NCBI GenBank assembly: GCA_030248215.1
Contig: JASANG010002871.1
Location: 186,001-250,000, forward strand
DNA length: 64,000 nucleotides
Source: Enoplolaimus lenunculus
Lineage: Eukaryota; Nematoda; Enoplea; Enoplida; Thoracostomopsidae
Direction of reading: 5' to 3'
The position numbers and the translations under genes are program-made. Below are positions 34,711-47,398 of this stretch, piece after piece. Below the pieces are notes generated by a model, which did no database searches, was not told the origin of the DNA, and saw nothing but the letters and a program-made list of their open reading frames with translations. How positions within the stretch are numbered: the first letter of the stretch is position 1; the number at the start of each line of letters is the position of its first letter.

Positions 34711-34889
34711 GGCCCATGTTACTTTAAGGGGCGTCCAGGTTTCTGGCGGGTCTATAACGGAGTAAGGTTAGAGTCTACGTTACATTTTTTTGCTTAGGCT
34801 TAGGCTTAGGAACTCATTTTTGCAACGCTTAGGCTTAGGCTTAGGAGCACGCTTAATCTACTGTTACGCCCCTTAAGGTAACATTAGCC
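34711..34889. mobile_element. C-family hAT-like MITE
   Basis: GGCCCATGTTACTTTAAGGGG ... CCTTAAGGTAACATTAGCC with 8-bp duplications GTTAAAAC/GTTAAAGC. Confidence 0.92.
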
Positions 34890-35435
34890 GTTAAAGCTAT
34901 ACGATCACATTTTGTGGCTAGAAACTCGTAACTATGTAGCATGCTTTGAATAGCATAAATCTACCGTGAGCGGTCGTACTTTTAGCAGTGCGATTCTTGC
35001 GAATCAGTGTCAGATATGAATTTACATTTTGCAGTATTTTCAACGGTGATTTGTACAATTAGGTGCAGTTCGATCGAACCCAGCCCTGATTACAATTTAC
35101 AAGTTGAATTTTGTATTTGAAATTTTCAACTAAAATATATTGGGGGTAAATTGGTAAAAGTTCAGTGGATTCCCCTCAACGTTTTTTGTGTTCACAAATA
35201 CTGTCGCGTGTTAAATTAACCTATATCAGACAACAATGTTTGTCGAACAATAGACACAAGCTTTCATGCGCGTTAGCTATTTTGACAGCAAATCGGTTTT
35301 AAACTATTGCACTGTGTTATTGCGGTTTTGGTTCAAATGTTAGGAGATGATTAGCATTTAGGGGTTGGGTTGGGTAAAAAAATTTCCCAAGGCCTTCGTA
35401 GAGCTAAGACTACCCCGTATTGGCATAACAAACTT

Positions 35436-35603
35436 GGCCTATGTAACTTTTAGGGCCGTCCCGGTGTCTGGTGGGTCTGTGAGTAGTCTTACTTGCTAGA
35501 CTACATTTTTTGCTTAGGATTAGGCTTAGGCTTAGGCTTAAGAACACATTATTGCAACGCTTAGGCTTAGGAATGCACTACGGCTCTAAAAGTAACACTG
35601 GCC
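35436..35603. mobile_element. C-family hAT-like MITE
   Basis: GGCCTATGTAACTTTTAGGG ... TCTAAAAGTAACACTGGCC with 8-bp duplications ACAAACTT/ACGAACTT. Confidence 0.9.
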
Positions 35604-35947
35604 ACGAACTTTTTATGGTGGTTACCAGAGTGGAACTTTACCTGTGGATATCCACATTCAAAATTTTAGGGTCAAGGTCGCAAGAACTGAATTATCATGA
35701 AATGGGCAAGAATTTTGAATGTTCAGGAGGCAAAATCGTTCTGCAGAAATGAAACCTCAGGTGAACTCTTTCTACCCGTATCCAATCATGGTTTGTAACA
35801 GTGCGGCGAGTCGTTATTGTTTCATGTAAAATTGCATTTAACACATATATACGTATATACAATAGAGACTCTGTGACACCTCTTGATCAAGAGTATGCAG
35901 GTAACCTAATACCATCTGGTACAAAGTATGACAACGATTCTAGCCGA

Positions 35948-36112
35948 TAGCCAGAAAACGGCCAGGGGCAGCTCTGCCCTCTAAGAAGTATTTTGGCGCT
36001 GCCGAGAAAATTTTCAATTTTGCCTGTAAGTCATCGAAAACTCTTTTATGCCCCTCCTGCAAAAAGGTTTAGGCCACCTATTGACAAATTGAGCTGGCTA
36101 CGGACCTGCAAT
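35948..36112. repeat. L-family fragment
   Basis: CTGCCGAGAAAATTTTCAATT, GCCTGTAAGTCATCGAAAAC and GAGCTGGCTACGGACCTG; same orientation as 10821-10985. Confidence 0.6.
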
Positions 36113-36346
36113 GCTCAGTCCATTTTTGGTCAAGTCCACTCTTCGCTTTTACAGTAATCTGCTCAAGCTGCAAATCTTTTTCACTGTTTATTACTGGCAT
36201 GAGTTCACACCCCCCCCCCCCATTTACGAGTCTTTACCCAAAAAAGGCGCCCCCACCGTAACAAGATTTTAAACAAAAATTTTGAAAAATATTTTGATCA
36301 TTGCAAGGGGCCCTGCACCCATGAAAATTTGGGGGGTTGACACAAC

Positions 36347-36510
36347 AGAGTTGCGCTATACTCGCCGCGTGCCGCCGGACGCCGCCGTCAGCGCTGTAAG
36401 GGGTTTTATTAAAAATTATCGAACACCACCGTCCGCCCGGCGTGCGGTGGCTGCGGTGGCGCACAGCAGCGAGCGCCGGGGTCGGGCTGAGTAAAGTACA
36501 GCGCAACCCT
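36347..36510. mobile_element. E-family element
   Basis: AGAGTTGCGCTATACTCG at the left, AGTACAGCGCAACCCT at the right, with a very GC-rich interior (GCCGCCGGACGCCGCCG). Overlapping small frames on both strands are by-products of its composition. Confidence 0.75.
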
Positions 36511-36743
36511 TAGCCTATTTTGTCAACTATTTCTTCAGCGTTAAATGGGGGCGGATTCAACTTTTCATAAAACGTTACGGGGGTGAAGTTGCGTATTTTT
36601 GTCTCATAAAAGGTCGATAATAAATGGCACACGCGAATAAATGCGTTGTTAATCATTTTGATGGGAAAAGTATATATTTGTTTAATCTCGTTTGAATATT
36701 GTGTCTCAAAACGGTCTAATCTTTAGTTTTTTATTGTAAGATT

Positions 36744-36938
36744 GGCCCATGTTACTTTAAAGGGCGTTCAGGTTTCTGGTGGGTCTATAAAAGATTAGGT
36801 TTGGATTCTAGACTACATTCTTTTGCTTAGGCTTAGGCTTCAGCTTACGAACTCAATTTTGCAACGCTTAGGCTTAGGCTTAAGCTTAGGAATACGCTTA
36901 ATCTACTGTTACGCCTCTCAATGCATGTAACATTGGCC
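36744..36938. mobile_element. C-family hAT-like MITE
   Basis: GGCCCATGTTACTTTAAAGGG ... GCATGTAACATTGGCC with exact 8-bp duplications GTAAGATT (36736-36743, 36939-36946). Confidence 0.93.
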
Positions 36939-36970
36939 GTAAGATTTGTAATATTGCAAAAATGACTGTA

Positions 36971-37265
36971 TGGGTTCAACAGTAATTCCGGCAAAAATTC
37001 AATTCCTGTTCCGGTTCGTGTTCTTGCCATTCAAAGATGCAGGGACAGAATTTTTACGGTTACGTGGCAAATTATTTCTAATCATTTAAATATTCGAAAC
37101 TTTGTCTTTGAAAAATGGTTATTTCGACGTGAGCGTTTTTGCAAGTTATTCGTAATAAAAAGTATTTCAAATCCCGGTTCATGTTCTTGTTCCGGTTCCT
37201 GCAGAGAAATTCTATTCCGGTTCCTGTTCCTGTTCTGGCAAAATTTAGTTTCAGTTCGAATCCAG
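36971..37265. repeat. I-family element (shortened)
   Basis: GGTTCAACAGTAATTCCGG through TCTGGCAAAATTTAGTTTCAG, lacking the middle part present at 20872. Confidence 0.6.
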
Positions 37266-37554
37266 ATATAAATATCTATATATATATTTATTTATTTATA
37301 TATACATTTATGTATATATACATAGCCGTTATGACATATTTTCTACATAGTGTATAGACTTAAAAAGTAGTATGATGCTTAGTGTGCTAATTGTTTTGTC
37401 ATTTGGTTCGAATGTTTTGCGCTCACAACCTAGTCTAAACCGATTTGAGGCGCTTCGAGATTTAAAAAACACAAATCAGGTACGGATGTAAAAACCTGAT
37501 GCTGATGAGGGCCGCGCGATATTTAATAACGAATCAAAGATCGCTACGAAGCGA

Positions 37555-37640
37555 GCGAGAAGCTAAACGCAATCATATTAACGGTACTAAATGTTAATAG
37601 CAAATTTTGGCTTTGATTCCTTTGAGAAGCAGCCGCGGTT
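37555..37640. repeat. O-family dispersed fragment
   Basis: GAAGCTAAACGCAATC, GGTACTAAATGTTAATAGC and TTTTGGCTTTGATTCC, related to 6650 and 24955. Confidence 0.4.
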
Positions 37641-37850
37641 TGGATGCCCCTGTTGTATCCGTTAGTTAAACGAATTCAGCAACGGCTTTTGGTTATAAGG
37701 TATTTTAGTAGTTCGAGATGCCTTAGGCGGAAACTTTTGGATCTTTCATTGGGTGTTTGTCAACCACAATACTTTGGAACAATTGAAAATCATTATCAAC
37801 TTCAATAGCTTTTTTGCCTTAAATCATGTCGAATTAGTAGAATTTCTGAA

Positions 37851-38182
37851 ACCAAACTGTAAATTTGAACAAGTTGATCAATCAATTCGGCTAGCGCGTT
37901 AGGCATTTCTCTGACTTAATATCAGTAAACATTAACTCACTCTCAGTTGAGTTGTTTTTTATGCCGAGTTTACTTTTTTCAGAGTGAGTTGATTAATCAA
38001 CTCTGAATGAGTTGAATCAATTCAGAATTCTGAGTTTAAAAAACCTTATTTAGACTTTGCGATTTAATTCGTTGTGAATTAATATCAACTCACTGGAACT
38101 TACGAGTTCTGAAAGTCCTCTCTCAGACTGAGTGATTCAACTCATTTTGAGTTAAAATCAACTCACTGGGATTTACAGTGTA
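37851..38182. mobile_element. A-family MITE with a duplicated right arm
   Basis: Left ACTGTAAATTTGAACAAGTTG; a first right end appears near 38104 (CTGGAACTTAC) and a second complete one at 38160-38180 (GGGATTTACAGTG-TA). Probably two copies merged by recombination or slippage. Confidence 0.78.
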
Positions 38183-38727
38183 TGCTGGTATCTAGTATTT
38201 TCACTCTTGTACACTTTCCTCCACACAGGCTTATAGGTTTCGGCTCAGGCTAATGTTTTCGAAAATGGTTACCTAAGACTAAGCCCATAAACCTTTACCT
38301 ACAGCGGGGAACGTAACCAGATTGTCGCCGGCAATACTAAAATGGAAACGGTTTAAAATTGAACTAGTAGCCGGAATTTCAAAATTTTAACGAAGAAAAA
38401 TTTCAAATTAGAAAATATTAATTTTTGGTTGGTTTAGAAAAAAACACGACACCTAAAAACGTTTGGCATGCAATATTTAATCATTTTATTAACTTGAAAA
38501 CTTTGGCAGGAAGTTGCTGCAATCACACTGTTGACGACAAATGCTTGCTGTAACAGTTTAAAATGTACGCTGACTGTCTGAAAATTTATTAATAATTTAA
38601 TGTAAAACGTTTTTGGTAACATATTTGCATCAAATTTTTAACAAAAAATTACATCTAATCATGGTTAAAAGTTGTTCAGTTGCTGTTGTAGGATGCAGTT
38701 CAAATTTCGATTTGGATCCGTTTTCCG

Positions 38728-38981
38728 TCCACTGTAAATTCCAATGAATTGGTTAATGAACTCAGTTAGAGAGTTAGTTATTTCTGGGTTAATAACAGTT
38801 AACATTAACTCATTTTGAGTTGAATTGATTCACTCTGAGTTCAGTTGATCTCGGCTAAGTTGAATAATTAAGTCTGAGTGTGTTTTATTGACTCAGAATT
38901 CTGAGTTCTGAAAGTCCTAACTAAGATTGAGCGATTCAATTCATTCTGAGTTAAAATCAACTCACTGGGATTTACAGCGCA
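38728..38981. mobile_element. A-family MITE
   Basis: CACTGTAAATTCCAATGAAT ... CTGGGATTTACAGCG; both flanking TAs are mutated. Confidence 0.8.
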
Positions 38982-38984
38982 AGG

Positions 38985-39066
38985 TTTGGGGCCGGCGGAG
39001 CCGATGTGCGGTACAGAACGGCATCTGTGGGCATTAAAGTTGTCAAAAAAGTACAGCGCGACCCTA
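38985..39066. mobile_element. E-family remnant
   Basis: GCCGGCGGAGCCGATGTGCGG and a terminal GTACAGCGCGACCCT, directly after the A element; the left end is absent. Confidence 0.4.
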
Positions 39067-39454
39067 AATGTGGGGTTTGTTTGCTGGGCAACGTTTCAAA
39101 GCTGACATAGACAAGAAGTGACAGGGTAAAAATATCTTACGAAATCTTTGAGACTCAAAGACGAACTTTTGCTATCTGTAACCTGCAGAAGCACAAAATA
39201 AATTTCTCGCTCGCTACGCTCTGTCACGAAGACATTTTAGACGAAGTTATCATCTTCCAAGGTGATATCCTGACTCCGTCCATATGTTGAAAGCATAATT
39301 TTCTCAGTCCAAAATATTGGATCGCTTTGAGTGGCAAGATTAGTTTCCGCAATCGGCACTAATGTGTTGTTACCACCGGTGCGACCAGGATTTTATTTCG
39401 ATGGGATAAATCTGATTCAACGCGTTTTTGCTACTACCAAAGGCTGATCCAAAC

Positions 39455-39725
39455 ATTTGTGACGGGGTGGGCGGGCTGACAAATGTTATGAAACGGCAAA
39501 AATTGTAAAGTGGCAACCTTATCATTTTACCAGCAAAAAAATTTTTTTAGGAAAAAAATTGTGAGGTTTTATCGCACAAAAATTGCTGACGGCAAAAATT
39601 ATATCTTTTTACAAAATATTTTCTGTGAGAGAAAATTGTAAGGTAGGGATCTTACTATTTTGTAACAAGAAAAATTCTATGGGGGAGCGTAGGCCCCACC
39701 CCAGCCGTCCTTTCCCTCTGAATCC
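39455..39725. repeat. K-family repeat (inverted)
   Basis: Begins near CATTTGTGACGGGGTGGGCGGG, then GACAAATGTTATGAAACGGC and several TTGTAAGGTAGGGATCTTAC-type blocks. Confidence 0.5.
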
Positions 39726-39940
39726 ACTAGTGGCTACCGCTCGTATCCCCATTGAGAATCAGTTCTGACCTTTGCAAGCTGTTGCAAAGCATGTAATGCT
39801 GCGATTTGTCTTTCGTCACGAATTTTTGGATGAGGGGATACGCTGACCGTATGTCCCCTTGTATACGCCTGTGATGCTGTGATGGTTATTACCAGACCTA
39901 AAGTTTAATCTTATATTATCTAAAATTTTAATTTTTATCC

Positions 39941-40190
39941 TACACTCAAAATAATGTTTCTGATATTTTAGAAAAAATTTCTTATATTAAAGAAAAATGA
40001 TTAGCAAGTTGCACTTGAAAAGTATTTCTGTTATAACAGAAAAATTTTCAAAATTTTTTAAAACAAAGTCTGAAAATAAACGTTTTGTAGTTATTTTTAA
40101 GAAAAATTGTCTTAAATATCAGAAAAACTTTTCAGATTTGCCACAGAAAATACTTTTCTGAATAAATTCAGAATTACTTTTTTGTGTGTA
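39941..40190. mobile_element. P-family putative MITE, single clear copy
   Basis: TACACTCAAAATAATG and ATTACTTTTTTGTGTGTA form short inverted ends around about 230 bp made of TTCTGATATTTTAG/CAGAAAAA words that pair with each other. Similar words at 31770-32160 may be an eroded relative. Confidence 0.55.
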
Positions 40191-40595
40191 GGATTGAAAA
40201 CGCTTCAAGTGTAATTATATTAGCTAGCTCTTTCAGATAAACTCTCTATAATAAATTAACCGTTGAAGGACTGATTGATCAGAGTAACGCGGTACAAGAC
40301 GCTGAAACAATCCTATTAAGCCGAATTTTCAACTACCCCCCCTCCGTTCCCAAATACTACAACACCAGCTTTGCTATTTGTATTTGTTGTTAGTACAACA
40401 ATAAAAGTTAAATGTTCCTCTCATCGTGTCTCGCTTTACCCCGGATATCCTTCGACTAATAGATTTTGTATCGTTAGAGGTAGTTTTAAGCAATCTACTG
40501 TGTGACAATAGGACGCGACACAAACTGTTTCATGCTCAAAAAGTTACAAAACGATATTTTGTGTGTTGAATAAATTTTCACAGCTCTGCCGCTGT

Positions 40596-40799
<204 letters not shown>

Positions 40800-41414
40800 C
40801 TTTTTATTATTTGTGGCATGCAGACGGGTCATAGCAATTTGAAATGGCGGCCGGCGGACGAAATGAGTGCAATGTTGCAAACGCTTTTAAGTGAAATCGG
40901 AAATTGTTCAAATGAGCGTACAAAATTTCTACAAATAATTCTCGTATAGTATAGTTGGTCGATAAATAGCTGATGAGACAGATATACTTAATATATCTTT
41001 TTCATGTTACCAGCATGGTATGCATTTAAATATCGCATAGGCTGTGTGGTACACTGTTTTGTACACATTTACGCCTAAATGAGACGTTTCGAATGAATTA
41101 GGCTTTAGGAAAAGGCTTACGCATAGGCGTAGCTTATGGGATAATTTAGCCGTTTTCAAAACCTAAACCGCAGCCTACAAGGCTCATGTTTTTGATATCA
41201 AATAATTGTAGAGTGCACTTTGATTTAAAGGCTGTACTTTGTTTATGAAATGTTGGTGCATGAATTAGAATTTGTTATCAACTGAAGTATATTTATTGCA
41301 AAATAACGTTGAAACCAACGGTAAAAGCGTTCCAGTTTGGTTACCATTGGTTCATTTTGGCTACATTGAGCTGTTCTCGCGTTCAGAATCAAAATTTCAG
41401 TTAATCTGTTTACT

Positions 41415-41864
41415 GTAGTTACCCGAATAATGGGGGGCGGGTAATAAGATCGGGGTCCTCATTTTGAGTTCCAATCAACAACATGTGTATCCCAAATAAT
41501 AGTCTGTATACGGATAGAGTCCCTAAACCCTAATTAGAGTACATAAATGTCAATTATCCCTAATTGTAACGCAAAAATGACTCCAGGAGCAAATAAAGTT
41601 GTGTTCGAAATTTTATAGTGTACTTAAGTTTTGAAAAAACATTCCTAAGTATAGCCTTGCATCATCGCTCAGGCTATTGCCACAAGACAAATAAACGTTT
41701 TAATTCAACAGACAACTGCAGTACCGGATACATATCAGTAACGAAAGGTGCCGGAGCGTGGGTTAAAAATAAGTGAAGTCCGTAACCTAATAACAAGGGG
41801 CGGGGTACCCTTTGGAGAAGCCAAATAAAAATATCAGTCCTCCTCTTATTCGTGTCACTGCAGT
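41415..41864. mobile_element. G-family element, longest copy
   Basis: GTAGTTACCCGAATAATGGGG ... CCTCCTCTTATTCGTGTCACTGCAG, about 450 bp, including GGAGCGTGGGTTAAAAATAAG. Confidence 0.82.
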
Positions 41865-41906
41865 ACTAGGTACGGTAAAATTTAAATTTTATTAATATAT
41901 AATAGC

Positions 41907-42192
41907 AAGAGCTGATAATGACAAGAGTGTGCAAATCTTGAGGTCCCGCATAGTGCGTTTTTGGCCAACCCTCCCTTTGTTTAGAGGGAGGGTCGCTATC
42001 AAATGATTACCCGTAAATTAAACTACAAGAAGAGCATGACGCCACATACATAAAGTGCCACGGTTCGCTTTGGTTGTCCCCCCCCTCTAAATAAACGGTG
42101 TGGGGAAAAACGCAACGCGTGCCAGATACATTCTTTCTTCGCAGAAAGTGTCCAGTTGCACTCCTCTTGTTAAATAGCGATTACCCACTCTT
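41907..42192. mobile_element. H-family element
   Basis: AAGAGCTGATAATGACAAGAGTG ... CTCCTCTTGTTAAATAGCGATTACCCACTCTT; GGTCCCGCATAGTG inside. Confidence 0.75.
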
Positions 42193-42573
42193 GATAATAG
42201 GTAAATCAAGAAAAAAATGTTTGTTCAATTTTAGAATATTTTAATGATATGATTTTTTGCGTGGTATTATTTTAAGAACCATGGGTATTAGATATGTATA
42301 CTCCTTAACGTAACATTGTGACTAAAGGATGCGCTTTGCTAGCGCCGTCTCCTTGGAATGGTCTGAATGACACCACTTGCTTACTATCGTTTCGATAATC
42401 ATAAATGTATAATTGAACGTAACCTTAGTTTTAACATAATTATTAGCTGGTCGTAATGCTTTCATCATCTGTCTATGACGAAGATATGAGTAAGTTACCA
42501 GTTAAAATAATTTCAACTGCAGTTGTGTAATATTTTTTAAGTTTACCGCTCCCATCACTGCATTCGATTCGCT

Positions 42574-42788
42574 TACACTGCAAAAAATGGTGAGTCAAAT
42601 TGACTCTATCCGAAATAGGCTCTGCGAGACTACACAAACTGAGTCAACTTCCACTCTGCCAGAGTCAAACGTGCGACTCAGTGAGTCGAATTTGGACTCT
42701 GGCGGAGTTGAATTTGACTCATTTTGTGTAGTCCCGCAGGGCCTATTTCGGAGAGAGTCAATTTGACTCACCATTTTTTTGCAGTGTA
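42574..42788. mobile_element. B-family hairpin MITE
   Basis: TA-CACTGCAAAAAATGGTGAG ... CACCATTTTTTTGCAGTG-TA, complete. Confidence 0.93.
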
Positions 42789-43350
42789 TGTCAATTGAAC
42801 GCTATTCTAGGCAGCGTTGTATTGTAGTTTAATCCACGTTGTGCTTTAGAAAACAGCTGAAACACCGCAGATACGCAATGCTAAAGTCATTCCAGCTAAT
42901 GTTTTGTGTGTATTAATTGTGCACGAAAGCTAAAAGATAGACGCATCATACATCAAGGGCGATTATTTGTTGGGTATTCGTTAAAAATATCAGTCAGGCG
43001 ATTGAAATATTGCAATTGCTTTGGTATAAGGAAACTTTTGCGGCTTAAAATAAGTCTAGCAATGCGTATATCGTTAAATCTAAGCCTAAACCTAGACTAC
43101 TGCGTAAGAATAGGTCTAAAACTAAGCTTAACCCTAAGTCTAGCAAGAAAACGTGTCTAAAGCTAAAACGTACTCTATTGTAGCCTTATTTATTTAGTTA
43201 TATATCATGTGTGCTTTCATCAAAATACTTGCAATTAGACAGATCGAAAAAACCAAGTATGCTTTATATAGCAATTAAAGCTTCAACTTTCATGTGCGCA
43301 CAACGCCAAGTTTACTCGTGTTTATAAATCACATAAACTAAAAAAATCTT

Positions 43351-43562
43351 GGCCCATATTCTCAAATGCATATATAACCGGTCATCAGTTAGTAATAGGT
43401 TTTCAAACTAACGTAATTGCAGATCTCAAAATTTGCACATAAGTAGCGAAAATTGAAAACCATAAATGTGCTGAATTTTAAATCTCACCATTCCCGGGTT
43501 CGAAAGTTACACGACCTATCACCAACTGGTAATAGGTGCTAATCACATTTGAGAATACGGGC
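43351..43562. mobile_element. F-family element
   Basis: GGCCCATATTCTCAAATGC ... CACATTTGAGAATACGGGCT; TCTTG beside both ends may be its target duplication. Confidence 0.86.
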
Positions 43563-43974
43563 TCTTGTTATAAACCAATGAAATGTTTAATGTATATCAT
43601 TTGGGTTTGAAATTTTGTTCAACAGCTTGCATTAGTTTAGTTCACAGAATGCATTAAGAACTAATTTTAGAGCAGGAGAACTTTCAACTGAACCAGAACC
43701 CTGCTGTTCGCTGGATTGGTTGAATGGATTTAAATCTTCGAACTGGTAAAGTAATCAATAATCAAATTAGGGTTCAAACTTTTGTCACTTTGTCCATTTG
43801 CTGGTTATAAGCTTAAGTAGTGTATGATTTGGTGTTAAATTGATTTTAGTAGCGTTTGAAAAGCTTCAACTTTGCATATATTTCATTGGACTGCTGAATT
43901 TTAAAACTTTACGTTTTTCATCGCGGTTTTGAGGCATACCAGTAGTTTGAGAGGGTCAGGGCTTAAAACCTTCC

Positions 43975-44213
43975 CAGAAAAGTGCCCTCTAGAAAGGAGT
44001 CACAAATTAGTCCTGAAAATCAACAACATGCGGCCCCTGCTAAGATTGTTTGCCCTCTAGCTGTTGTGCTTTTAGGGCCTGTTTCTGCCGGGTTTTTGTT
44101 GGACCCTCTAGAAAATTTTCAACCTTGTTTGCAAGTCATTAAAACCCCTTGAATGCCGCTCCTGAAAATTTTTTAGCCTCTCGCCCCCAGCAAGCTGGCT
44201 AAGGGCCTGTGCT
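43975..44213. repeat. L-family repeat, longer copy
   Basis: CTCTAGAAAATTTTCAACC, TTTGCAAGTCATTAAAACCCC and CAAGCTGGCTAAGGGCCTG, preceded by an extra CCTCTAG-rich part not seen in other copies. Confidence 0.5.
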
Positions 44214-44707
44214 GAAGTTCATTACTTTAGAAATATACTTTTAGGGCTTGAGTATGTTGCTAGCAACACTATACTTTGAGTGACTGATAAAATTCTGTAC
44301 TGGACTTAACTTGGTCCAGGAACCATTTACACGATCTCACTAAGATAACTGACATTTACGGTCCATTTTGGACCCTTTATCCATTACGGACCTTAATTAA
44401 GGAAAATAACTCCTAGAGATTTCAACCCAATATACGGATCCCCGGAAGCTAATAGTTCGTTCCCTCTCTCATTAGAGTCACTAAAGTTTAGTTTTCGTGT
44501 GAATCAAATTTTTACAGAGTTTCAACCATGAATTGAACTAAAAACTTTCAATCAACTCTTATTTTCTTTAAAAATTTGGAAAACTTACCTATTCAAATGG
44601 TTGTTAGCAGTAACATGGTTTAATTTCAAATTTACAAATTTTGAACTCTAAAATTTTTCAAATATCAGTTTATTTAGCTTTCATTAGCGATGGCATTGCG
44701 CTAATTT

Positions 44708-44855
44708 ATGACTTCTACGGCGTTTAAATTTCAAACCGACTCATGTATCGAGTCTAACGAAACGCTCGTTTCGAACCCGCCCTGTTTTCCACCAATGTTT
44801 TACTCAAAGTTAACAAATACTTGTCTTGATCTACGCTCATATTGGTTTTCAATTG
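44708..44855 (+). CDS. Pax2/5/8 proximal first coding exon (N-terminus)
   Basis: Begins MTSTAFKFQTDSCIESNE, ends ...RSYWFSI plus one base, then ATTG|GTAAGT, a strong donor. 49 codons; an in-frame TAA two codons before the ATG makes this the only start. The leftover G plus GT of the next exon gives GGT, restoring the G that precedes VNQLGG in Pax2/5/8 and Pax6 proteins; this is why I prefer it as the standard first exon. It lies 2.5 kb before the paired exon and is free of dispersed repeats. No domain of its own; vertebrate Pax2/5/8 first exons are also short and poorly conserved. Confidence 0.68.
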
Positions 44856-45096
44856 GTAAGTTGTGTGAATTTTGTATACATTTTGCATTTACTTTTTTAA
44901 GTTCTGTTAAATTTTAAAATTTTGTTGTCAAATGAAATTTTACTGATAAAATGTTGTAATTTGTGCAATTATGGTATATATATAACTTTATATACATGGC
45001 GTAACTACGGAAGGTCCACTAACTTTACTTATATGTATGACTTAGATTCCTGGTAAAAAGCAACTGCCTATGTTGTTCGTCATTGACTCGACAGTT

Positions 45097-45370
45097 GGCA
45101 AATGTAAAGAACAGGCGCGGAACAGTATTTTAGAAGCATGTTCCTAAGCCTAAGCGTAAGCGTAAGAATGAGCATATTCTTTAGCTTAAGCATAAACGGA
45201 AGAATGAGCATATTCCTAAGCCTATGCCTAAGCCTAAACCTAAGCATAAGAATGAGCATATTGCTAAGCCTATGCCTAAACTTAAGCAAGTAAAAAATCA
45301 GTCTAAAGCTTAAGCTTACTCTATAGCGCTCACACAGAAAAACATTCCGCCCCTGATCTTTACATGGTCC
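45097..45370. mobile_element. D-family hAT-like MITE
   Basis: GGCAAATGTAAAGAACAGGC ... CCTGATCTTTACATGGTCC; an internal unit with AATGAGCATATT and hexamers is repeated about three times. Confidence 0.82.
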
Positions 45371-46010
45371 CTTCCAGTTTAAAATATGTTTTTATTTGGG
45401 AACTGTACTCTGTCAACGTTTAATTTTAGCGTTGAATATTTAGTTTTTAACTGAAGCTGTTAAACGAATCAGATACTGATTTAAGTATACTTTTACGAAG
45501 AAAAAAAAGCAAAAGAATAATGAATTTAATTACAATTTAAAATTATTCTTACCAGGCTTTCAACCGAAAACAATGTTGTTTGTATAAAAAATTGTTACAA
45601 CTAAACCGGTCCGTCATGTATTTCTTGGATACTGGCACCACCTGTGAGATATTCCCATGACAAGTCAATCCCAGTTGTTTACATTAGAAATCAAATTCGT
45701 TTTTTGCCGCATTATTTTAATTTTTGACTTAATTTTACTTCAAAATTTTAAACAACAGTACGCGGTATACGGTAGATAAATGCAGTGCTCCAAAGCGTAA
45801 TTTTTTCGTAATCCAGTAAAAAAACCCGCTACGGACGCTAAATCTGTATTAAAATGTCAATTTTTGATACTTAATAGTCCCAAACTCGCAATATGACAAC
45901 TAAACAATCCTCAGTAGAGAGCGTTGTCCATCACAGTTCAGGGATACGGAAACAAGTTTCGCTAAAGATGTCAAATCTATTCAAAGATTCCCGTTAAGCT
46001 TAAGCAGTAC

Positions 46011-46334
46011 CAATAGTGCATGATACTAGAGTGTGCAACTCTTGCGGTTTCGCATGGTACAAAATGTAGCACGGGCGTTGCGTTTTTGGCCGACCCTCCC
46101 CACCCTTGTTTAGAGGCGGGGGGGGGGGTTGCTACCGTATGAATCCCCTAAATTAAACTATAAGGGAATCGTGTTTGACGCCGCATAATAAAGTGTCATG
46201 GCTCGCACCGGTTGTACCCCCTCCCCTTCTAAATAAAGGGGGTAGGGAAAAAACGCAACGCATGCCGGGTATATTCTTTTCTACACAGAATGTGTCCAGT
46301 TGCACACTTGTTAAATAGCGATTATCCACTCTTT
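46011..46334. mobile_element. H-family element
   Basis: GAGTGTGCAACTCTTGCGG near the left, TGCACACTTGTTAAATAGCG near the right; GGTTTCGCATGGTAC and TTTAGAGGCGG inside, with a G run expanded to about 10. Confidence 0.74.
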
Positions 46335-46426
46335 GCTGCACTATTAAACAGTTTCAAGAATACGTTAACACTCCTATATAACATTAGATTAATTATTCTA
46401 GCAGTGCTGACTGTTACTGAATGAAG

Positions 46427-46656
46427 TACACTGTAAATTCCACTGAGTTGGTGTGAACTCTGAATGAGTTGAATCACTCTCAGTCTGGGTTAGAACTATC
46501 AGAAATCATAATTCTGAGTTGATTCAATTCATTCTAATTTAATTAATCAACTTCCCCGGCATCAACTGAACTCAGACTGAGAATCAATGCAACTCAAAGG
46601 GAGTTACTAAATTTTCGTCTGAGGTGATTAATAAACTCATTGGGATTTACATTGTA
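46427..46656. mobile_element. A-family MITE (diverged)
   Basis: TA-CACTGTAAATTCCACTGAG ... TTGGGATTTACATTG-TA; shortened in the right arm. Confidence 0.8.
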
Positions 46657-47034
46657 GGTGTAGCAAGAATTTTTTCAAATGGTTCTGCTTAAAGATGGCT
46701 AATTGTAAAAAATAGGCTTCTAAATGCGATCTGCGGTTTGCGATTGCAGATATTTGTTTTAATGTAACTGATGTGTGGGGAACGTTGTTTGGAGTTGTCA
46801 CCATTAACATGATAAATCATTTTTGCCCAATGTATAGGCCTAGTAACACAAGGGTATTATCACACATCTTAGTAGACACGTACTGTAATATATTTTGTGG
46901 CACCGATTACAAAATTAATTTTCTGACCTGTCGATTGTGTTTGTCTTTTGGAATACGTGCAAAAAATTGGCAAAATGTAAATATTCTGTTACTGTTCGCT
47001 TAATTGTTGAGCATTAAGCTTAGGTTTGTGTTCA

Positions 47035-47259
47035 GAGCCCATATTCTCAAATTTGAGTACCACCTATCATCACTTGGTGATAGGTCCTATAACTTTGGAA
47101 CCAGCGCATTGTGAGGTTCGAAGTTCAGCACATTGTTCGCGTGTGATTTGCCTTTACTTCTGCACCAATTTTGACATCTGCAATTGCAGTTGTTCGCCAG
47201 TTTGAGAAAACCTATCGCTAACTGATGATAGGTGCTATACGCATTTGAGAATATGGGTT
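47035..47259. mobile_element. F-family element
   Basis: GCCCATATTCTCAAATTTGAG ... GCATTTGAGAATATGGG with TTCAG beside both ends. It ends 140 bp before the paired-box exon. Confidence 0.85.
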
Positions 47260-47398
47260 CAGGATTAGCTTTTGATAGTTGCGCTTAGTATCACTTTGTA
47301 GCTTGTATAAACTAAAATCTGTATGAAATTTTGTATATTTTATTATTGTTTTATATTTATTTTGTTTCATTATTGTTTTTATGTTTATTTTGTTTCAG

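Larger units (their letters stand above)
44856..47398 (+). other. Pax2/5/8 intron 1
   Basis: 2,543 bp. Contains D (45097-45370), H (46011-46334), A (46427-46656) and F (47035-47259) elements. The acceptor is preceded by a long T-rich tract ending TTTTGTTTCAG. Confidence 0.6.
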
